A stretch of DNA of 64,000 nucleotides, from contig NC_068358.1 in the NCBI RefSeq assembly GCF_020536995.1, positions 46,925,085 through 46,989,084 on the forward strand. Reading direction: 5' to 3'. Position numbers and translations under genes: made by a program. This DNA comes from Dreissena polymorpha. Taxonomy: Eukaryota > Mollusca > Bivalvia > Myida > Dreissenidae. Below, piece after piece: positions 57,985 to 64,000 of the stretch; position 1 is the stretch's first letter; every line of letters begins with the position of its first letter. Under the pieces are notes generated by a model. The model searched no databases, was not told where the DNA came from, and saw only the letters and a program-made list of their open reading frames with translations.

Positions 57985-58435
57985 GCTATATTTAAAGTAA
58001 CATTACTACTCAAAATCAACGAAAATTTCGTACAATATTTCGTAAAAAATAAAGCTAAATAATTAAAAATCATTGTTCCTTATGGTAATTGCTGAAATTT
58101 CAATGCCAGATGTGGTCTAGTAAAAAAGATGTTTGTGGATACAAAATGCTCGTTTTTATTATGGTTTAACATGGTACCATTTTAGTGTTTGTGTGTCCTA
58201 TAAATAGATATATTCGCTGGAAATTAGCATGGAATTTATTGTGTCCACAAATAAATAAAAACAAGCATTTTGTATCTACAAAATCTATGTAATCATACCA
58301 CATCTAGCGTAGAACTTTTGGCTATTGCTATAAGGAACACTGATTGTTTAGGTTTTATTATATATATAAAACGAACTACCTTACGACTTTTCGTTGATTT
58401 TTGAGCGTTATAGAGACTTTAAGCTCAATTCTTTA
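57985..58435. mobile_element. Long-arm foldback element, family C, copy 2
   Basis: It shares ACATCTAGCGTAGAACTTTTGGCT-like and GCTATAAGGAACACTGATTG wording with 29885-30395, and folds on itself (CAGATGTGGTCTAGTA against CATACCACATCTAGCG; AACAAGCATTTTGTATC against ACAAAATGCTCGTTTTT). The right end runs to the assembly gap. Confidence 0.75.
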
Positions 58436-58438
58436 CAA

Positions 58439-58538
58439 NNNNNNNNNNNNNNNNNNNNNNNNNNNNNNNNNNNNNNNNNNNNNNNNNNNNNNNNNNNNNN
58501 NNNNNNNNNNNNNNNNNNNNNNNNNNNNNNNNNNNNNN
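58439..58538. other. Assembly gap of exactly 100 N
   Basis: One hundred consecutive N, the conventional size for a scaffold join of unknown length. The sequence on its right restarts inside the Meis gene already present at 45991, so the two contigs overlap instead of adjoining. Confidence 0.99.
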
Positions 58539-59424
58539 CGCGCTCGCGTTTAATACCGCGCCCCTTGGGCGGTGCTTTTGACTCCGTTTTGACGACGACA
58601 GCCGGCTCATTCGTCGCTTCCCGTCGGCTCAAACCGCTCGTTAAGTTGGCCGCAGGCTGTGACATCATCGGAAACTCGCTCGGCGTTGCGGACGCTACGT
58701 CATCCATTTCCAGGAAATTGGTGGAGGCGACGGAGGACGGTCGGTGGTCTGAGCCGCTATCGTCATCTGTAGGATCAAAGCACTATTTGAAAGTTTAGAT
58801 GAAGCATCATATCGTCATCGCCTTGAGCGTCTACGTTTAAATCTTGGGGCATTTTCCCTTCAAGCACGTTATATAGCGTTCACAGAAATTATCACAGAGT
58901 TCGTGCACTTTTTCGAGCTCAGTAAGTGAAAACGGAAGTTCTGAATAGCCTGAATGATAATATTGTCTATTTCTTGATTGTTCGTGAATATCGAGCCGCC
59001 GTTAGCAGCCAGTGTTTACCAATAATTCTAGATCTTCATTGAATGATTCAGAAGAGCAAATAGGGTCACCCGCCACCTTTCTCGCGCAAGTCGCCAGCTC
59101 ACATTTTTCAAAAATGAGCGCAAGAGGGGAAACAGTGGGTGGGCGTAAATAGCCTGTTTATCCTGATCGGTTCTGACAAATGCGTACCTGAGAAGCTTTG
59201 CGTGTTGATCATGTGAGAATACTGTGAGAGAGACGAGCTGACAGGAAGTGAGCATCCGTTGCCGAGCGACGCCAGGTGCGAGTTGATCATGTCGTCGAAG
59301 ACGTCGTTGTTGATGGAGGACGAATGCAATGGCGGCGGCATCTGCAACAGGGAGCTCATCAGGTGACCACTTCCACCCGTCTCGTAGGTGGGTGGGGGAG
59401 TACGTCTTCGTATCTGTCAGTCAT
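58539..59424 (-). pseudogene. Meis (copy): Partial, frame-broken second copy of Meis (probable assembly duplicate)
   Basis: Corresponds to codons 1 to ~298 of the gene at 45275-46882. It has the same start ATG (59424), the same acceptor 14 nt upstream and the same MEIS domain; the homeodomain part lies beyond the gap. At least seven single- or two-base indels break the frame, many in homopolymers. Examples are one G fewer near 59396, one A fewer near 58778, an extra T near 58618, and an extra AT near 58810. Non-coding DNA on its right is equally indel-rich. This pattern is more typical of poorly polished long-read consensus than of a decaying paralogue. Confidence 0.85.
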
Positions 59425-62400
59425 TTTTGTTTTTGTGTCTGAAACAGAAGAAAAACGTGTTATAGTTATGCAATTCTTTACGACTAAATGTTTTGGTCCT
59501 GTAAATTGTTTAGAATTCATTATAACTTTATAGAAACACATAGTAAGTTTTACCTAGGAAATATACATCAAAAGCTCAGCTTAAGGACGCACAATTGTGT
59601 TTCACCAAAGAAATATGTATCAAATGCCCCCCAAAAACACACACTTTATATAGATATATAACACTGGAATCTTTATCAGATAAACACCGGCAACAATTCA
59701 CGCTTTCATATATCCACACATTTGCTTTTATCGTTGCAATTAATTAGATTTCAATTTAGATTTGTATCCATTTTAGCACCTGATTTAAGCGCTTATTGCG
59801 ATAAAACCGACCTTTTAGAGTCATTGGTTGATGATCATGATATATTAAATCTAATCTGCTGAACGTTTTCACATTTCCCCCTCTCGCGACAATTCAAAAT
59901 TGTAGATGCTCGTTTAATTGCTTCCTCGTCCATAAACACAAGTGGTCAGTTAATTTGCGTGCACATCGCGTTAATTATTCTGTGGTCATTACTAAATGTG
60001 TCCAGAGCGCTTTTGACCGAACCTTTGCGAACGTTCAAAATACCGACTACGTATGAGTATGAGTAGTAGTAAAAGAACGCATAACTTTTGTAACGCGTTA
60101 CCACAGCTGGTATAATAAGACCCACGTTTGCATTGTTAGTTCGGTCAGTAAGCCTTGAAACGTATATACATTTGACGTGATCTATGTTTATCGAATAGTA
60201 TGATGTCCAATTTTTTTTATTGAAAATGTTTTACAATGAACTGAGAGTACAATATCATATGGTTGAAATTTCTAAAACTTTGCAAGATGTACTGTTAAAA
60301 TATAACTGAATATCCTGTTTGTCCGGTTATACTTTTGTTTTCATATACAGTTATAATACGTGTTATTGTTTTCGCGTCGAGTTAATTAAGAAATTGTAAG
60401 AATTAGCGAAGCGCACCTATTTTATTTTGAAAAAGTCTCCAAAACCTACTGAATTGCCACGTTAATGTATCAGTTAAGTAGCTTTGGGCATGAGCATCAA
60501 CTGAATTCCACTAAAATGTATTTCGTTCAATCATAGTATCGAAGTCAAACATTATAAACGGTATATCTGTTTTCAATATAATTGTGATAACTACTCTGGA
60601 AACTTAAATAGTCAACTACGGTAGACATCTTGGAATGTGCATTCGACCGTGAAAAAGCGTATGAGAATTCATGGAGCTATAAACTGATAAAAAGCGGTCA
60701 TTTAATATGCGAGTTTCATAGCCATGAATATAACGGGGCATTGTCTTAATTAAATCAGACACTCGCTTTAGTCTTGTTCTTGTTACTAAATTAATGCAAA
60801 TTTAACACACAACTTCTTCCTTTCAAAACGTACGCAAACCACGCCTTAGACTAAATTTAGCCATTAATTAATTAAAATGTTATCTGAGGTTGAATGCTAT
60901 ATTAGTATTTAACCACGTATTTTTATTATTTATAGCTAACATATCCATTGTTTCAAACCAGCATAATATTCAAAAATATTTCGATGAGCTCAGAAACTTT
61001 CATTATTTATCAGTAGCTTGAACTGGAAATTTTAACTTTAAAATGTTGTTTATCATGTTTTACTTTTAAATGTTATTCTTTAATGTTACGCTATCGTCAA
61101 ATTGTTTCGAACGTTTTAAAAATAAGATATTTCTTTGTGCAGTACATAACATAAACAAATAAGTATAATATTGCGACTTTTGCCAATATGGCAATGTGAA
61201 TATAACTTCGTATATTATCGGTTGAAGAAAATAAGGAAAGTAAAATTTCTGTGAACATCAGCATATTAAATATCCTACTCATTGCGTACTTACCAGTTGT
61301 GTAGGTGTATTACTCCTTAAAATCCTGTCAGCTTGAGTCAAAGTTTGACAATGTATTGACGTCTTGAACACCTCAGCTTATATATGTACCCGACGTTCTG
61401 CAATAATCACCAGAATCGCTCGTCTCTTATCGCAAAAAATACCTTTATTTTTAGGATTGCCGACGATGGCCGGGGAAGATTCAACTTCGATAACCAAGTA
61501 TCATTATAATTATTAATTATATTGACTGCGACTAAAACTAAACCTTCGATCAGATACGGACCCAAATCAGTTAATATTGATGAGTATCTGTGCGAAATCT
61601 TATAACAGGCCCTATATGTGTGTAATCACCAGCCGTTAGGTCAGAAACCCCTTCCGGCCCTTTTTCCTCAAATTTATTACAGGGACATTGAGAGCTGACA
61701 TCGTTAAGGGGCCCGAAATGACGATGACATTATAAATGATTGTCCCGAAGGGTTTTGCCAAGCTTTAACTTATCTCATAAAATGTTATCTCTGATAAGCA
61801 TCTTGCGCGCTCTTCCTATTTTTTGCGACAATTTAAACTAAGTGTGTAGAGGTGCCTCAATTGCAATACTATATATTAAATTCGATTATTGGCTTTAAAT
61901 ATAGTGTTGTCAAATTACAATTGCCTGCCTCAGAATTTACAATATTGACTGTGTAATTGAAACAATTTAAGCTACGTTCACAAAGAAATGAGAAGATGTT
62001 CTTTATGTTTAAAACGTGAATTAGAAAATGCAATACTAATTGTGTAACTGCTTGCATTTTACAATTGAATGTCACGTCAATTTTCTTTTTCAAATTGCCT
62101 AGTACTTATACAAAGCATTCTTAAAATAAGAAATATTCCTATACACATACACTGCTTATTCAATGTATTTGTGTCATGTTCATTAAGAAATGTATAATGC
62201 TTGCACCGTGCAAATAAAATATTTGTCATAATTCTCAAGTATATAATTATTTTTTTATATTAAATATTCATTTTTTAGTTGCATACTGTGTGCCTTGAAT
62301 GTATATTTCAATATAAAGGTAATATGCTTGTTGAATACAGCTAATTGTAGATGAGTATATGGAGTAATAATTTACTTAATACATGGTCGTATTGAAACAA

Positions 62401-64000
62401 AGCATGCAGCGTTTTTGTACCATTACTCGACGGGAAGCATATTACAGTGATATGGGAATTTTAAGCGGATTTCTTATTCAATTATGATAGCTAATGGCTC
62501 GAATTGTGTCTTGAGCAACATATAAATGTGTTGCCAGGTGTCAGAAACTCGTGAAGGAGTTGTCCAAACGTCATGTGAAAAAGATCAGTACATCGCATCT
62601 TGTCAGTTTGCGCGAGAACTGCTAAATGTCTAACTGTATAAATCGATTTTCGACATAGGCTTATCATTAAAACCATATTAATGACCGGTTCAGTAAGTAG
62701 GGTTAATTTCTTTTGAATTATTATTATTCCTTTGTTTACAAAAAAACGCTAAGATATGCAACTACTAAACCCAGACAGGAAGTACAACACACAGAAACTA
62801 ACCCACACGTGCAAAAAACAGCGCAAACGTTCGGTATGATTTATGTCCGTGTGAATGTTTTACTATATTCCACTCTGCGTAAACACTCGCCCTTCGGCAG
62901 TTTTTTTCAAACATTTATTTGATTGCATGTTCCATTATTTAGGTATATAAATGGATAATTCTTTCAAAACAACCCCCAAGAAGTATCAATTTGTTTATAA
63001 TCACAGATGTGAAAGTTCTGAAACCACAATATTAAAAAATAAAGAATGAAATATGTTTCTCGTTATACAAGGGAATGATATGAGATATAAAAATCTCTTG
63101 AAATATTTCAGTTGAACACATTTTCTTTTCCGGTATTAATTAATTTCGACCAACCAACGTGAGCGCGTATGTAATAAATCAAAAACAACGTTTTAATAAA
63201 ACACTTTCATAACTCTTCGTATACTCACGCGGTTATTCTCTAAATACATAATGTTTGCATGAGAATCGTGCATTGTTCTATGAGCTATGAGTTATTTTAA
63301 CAACTTTGTGTTTTGTGTGCAATTAGCAGTTTTTATGAATTAAAATACGACCATATAGTGCCTATATGATTAATCGAAAACGACTTTTGAAGCACCTGCA
63401 TACATTTCAAGCAAAACTGTACACATTGATATAAACGGTCTTGTAAACGCACAAGAAGAAAGTAATAACCCACATTAAAGTTGCATTTAGTGACGATACA
63501 TTACTAGCTTAATAACCGCAACAGTAGTCGTATGCTTATTAACAAACATCGAAGTGCGTTTTGTAACCACCTTTGTCAACTTTTGTTCGGTATGTGGATT
63601 TATTGCAGGGTTTTATTTCATGGTATACGCATATGGTTATTGTGTTATCCTCGAAACATTCGCATGATTCAGAAGTTCGTGATGTTGTTTTCATAATCGA
63701 GACTGCACAGTGAACACATACTATTTGTTGCGTGTTCCTGTTTTCCAAAAAATGTAATATTCAATTGTAAATAAACATGCATTTGCATATACAACCTTCA
63801 TATTAACATGGATACACATTTATTTCAGTTGTGTCGTGAGATACGCGACTTGCATGCCCGTGAGTTTGTGCCGTACAAGGCCAATCTAGATGTGCGACGG
63901 CCGGACGGCACTTTTCGCCTTAAGTAACTATTGATTTATAATAAATTTCATTGAAATAGGCTGCATCGACTGGTCGTAGACAGCAATACAACGTGCTTGA
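58539..64000. repeat. Right copy of the 5.5-kb duplicated block
   Basis: Matches 45991-51477 to the end of the window. It includes the promoter TATA (61377-61384), exon 1 donor (near 61293) and 5' UTR intron of Meis. It starts exactly at the gap and probably continues past 64000. Confidence 0.95.

Noticed and set aside
58539-59424. A second functional Meis paralogue in tandem
   Set aside because: The frame is broken many times by 1-base indels, the copy begins at an N gap, and its non-coding flanks match the first copy just as closely. Assembly duplication explains this better.

Overview
Eukaryotic, AT-rich, intron-containing and very repeat-dense DNA. The dispersed repeats (GACGACACTTTACGCACATG-type foldback elements, TTAA-flanked elements built round GAGACGCCGCATAATGCGGC, and AACAAGAGGCCCGTGAGGGC repeats) and the gene content point to a bivalve mollusc, most likely a dreissenid mussel; the genus is from memory. 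No LTR retroelement or other virus-like element was recognised.

Layout. 1-8.2 kb: a 21-bp tandem array, two decayed LINE fragments and unassigned DNA. 8.25-12.34 kb, minus strand: the last three exons of an AFG2A/SPATA5-type AAA+ ATPase gene, with a SINE, a foldback element and a bivalve dispersed repeat in the long intron. 14.97-19.75 kb, minus strand: a decayed member of a multicopy invertebrate family (FEN1/PIN-like core, Cys-rich C-terminus), split by a ~150-bp satellite and microsatellites. 22.6-35.5 kb, plus strand: a six-exon gene whose splice phases all fit, encoding a predicted 444-residue type I membrane protein. It has an N-terminal domain resembling the MNNL/C2 module of Jagged/Delta Notch ligands, then a Thr/Ser-rich stalk, one membrane span and a short tail, with no full DSL domain and no EGF repeats. 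36-44.5 kb: nested non-autonomous DNA elements. 44.6-48.9 kb, minus strand: a Meis/Homothorax TALE homeobox gene with its whole 535-codon reading frame in one exon, preceded by a 5' UTR intron and a TATA-box promoter. 52-53.1 kb: a 48-bp (16-codon) acidic-coding minisatellite. 58439-58538: a 100-N assembly gap.

The sequence after the gap (58539-64000) repeats 45991-51477 almost base for base, with many 1-base indels. It is best read as an unmerged overlapping or haplotype contig, not a second gene. Single-base frame breaks in conserved AFG2A exons also suggest residual consensus error. The genes do not form a functional cluster; they are independent metazoan loci. The observations most worth follow-up are the MNNL-stalk protein and the single-coding-exon Meis gene.
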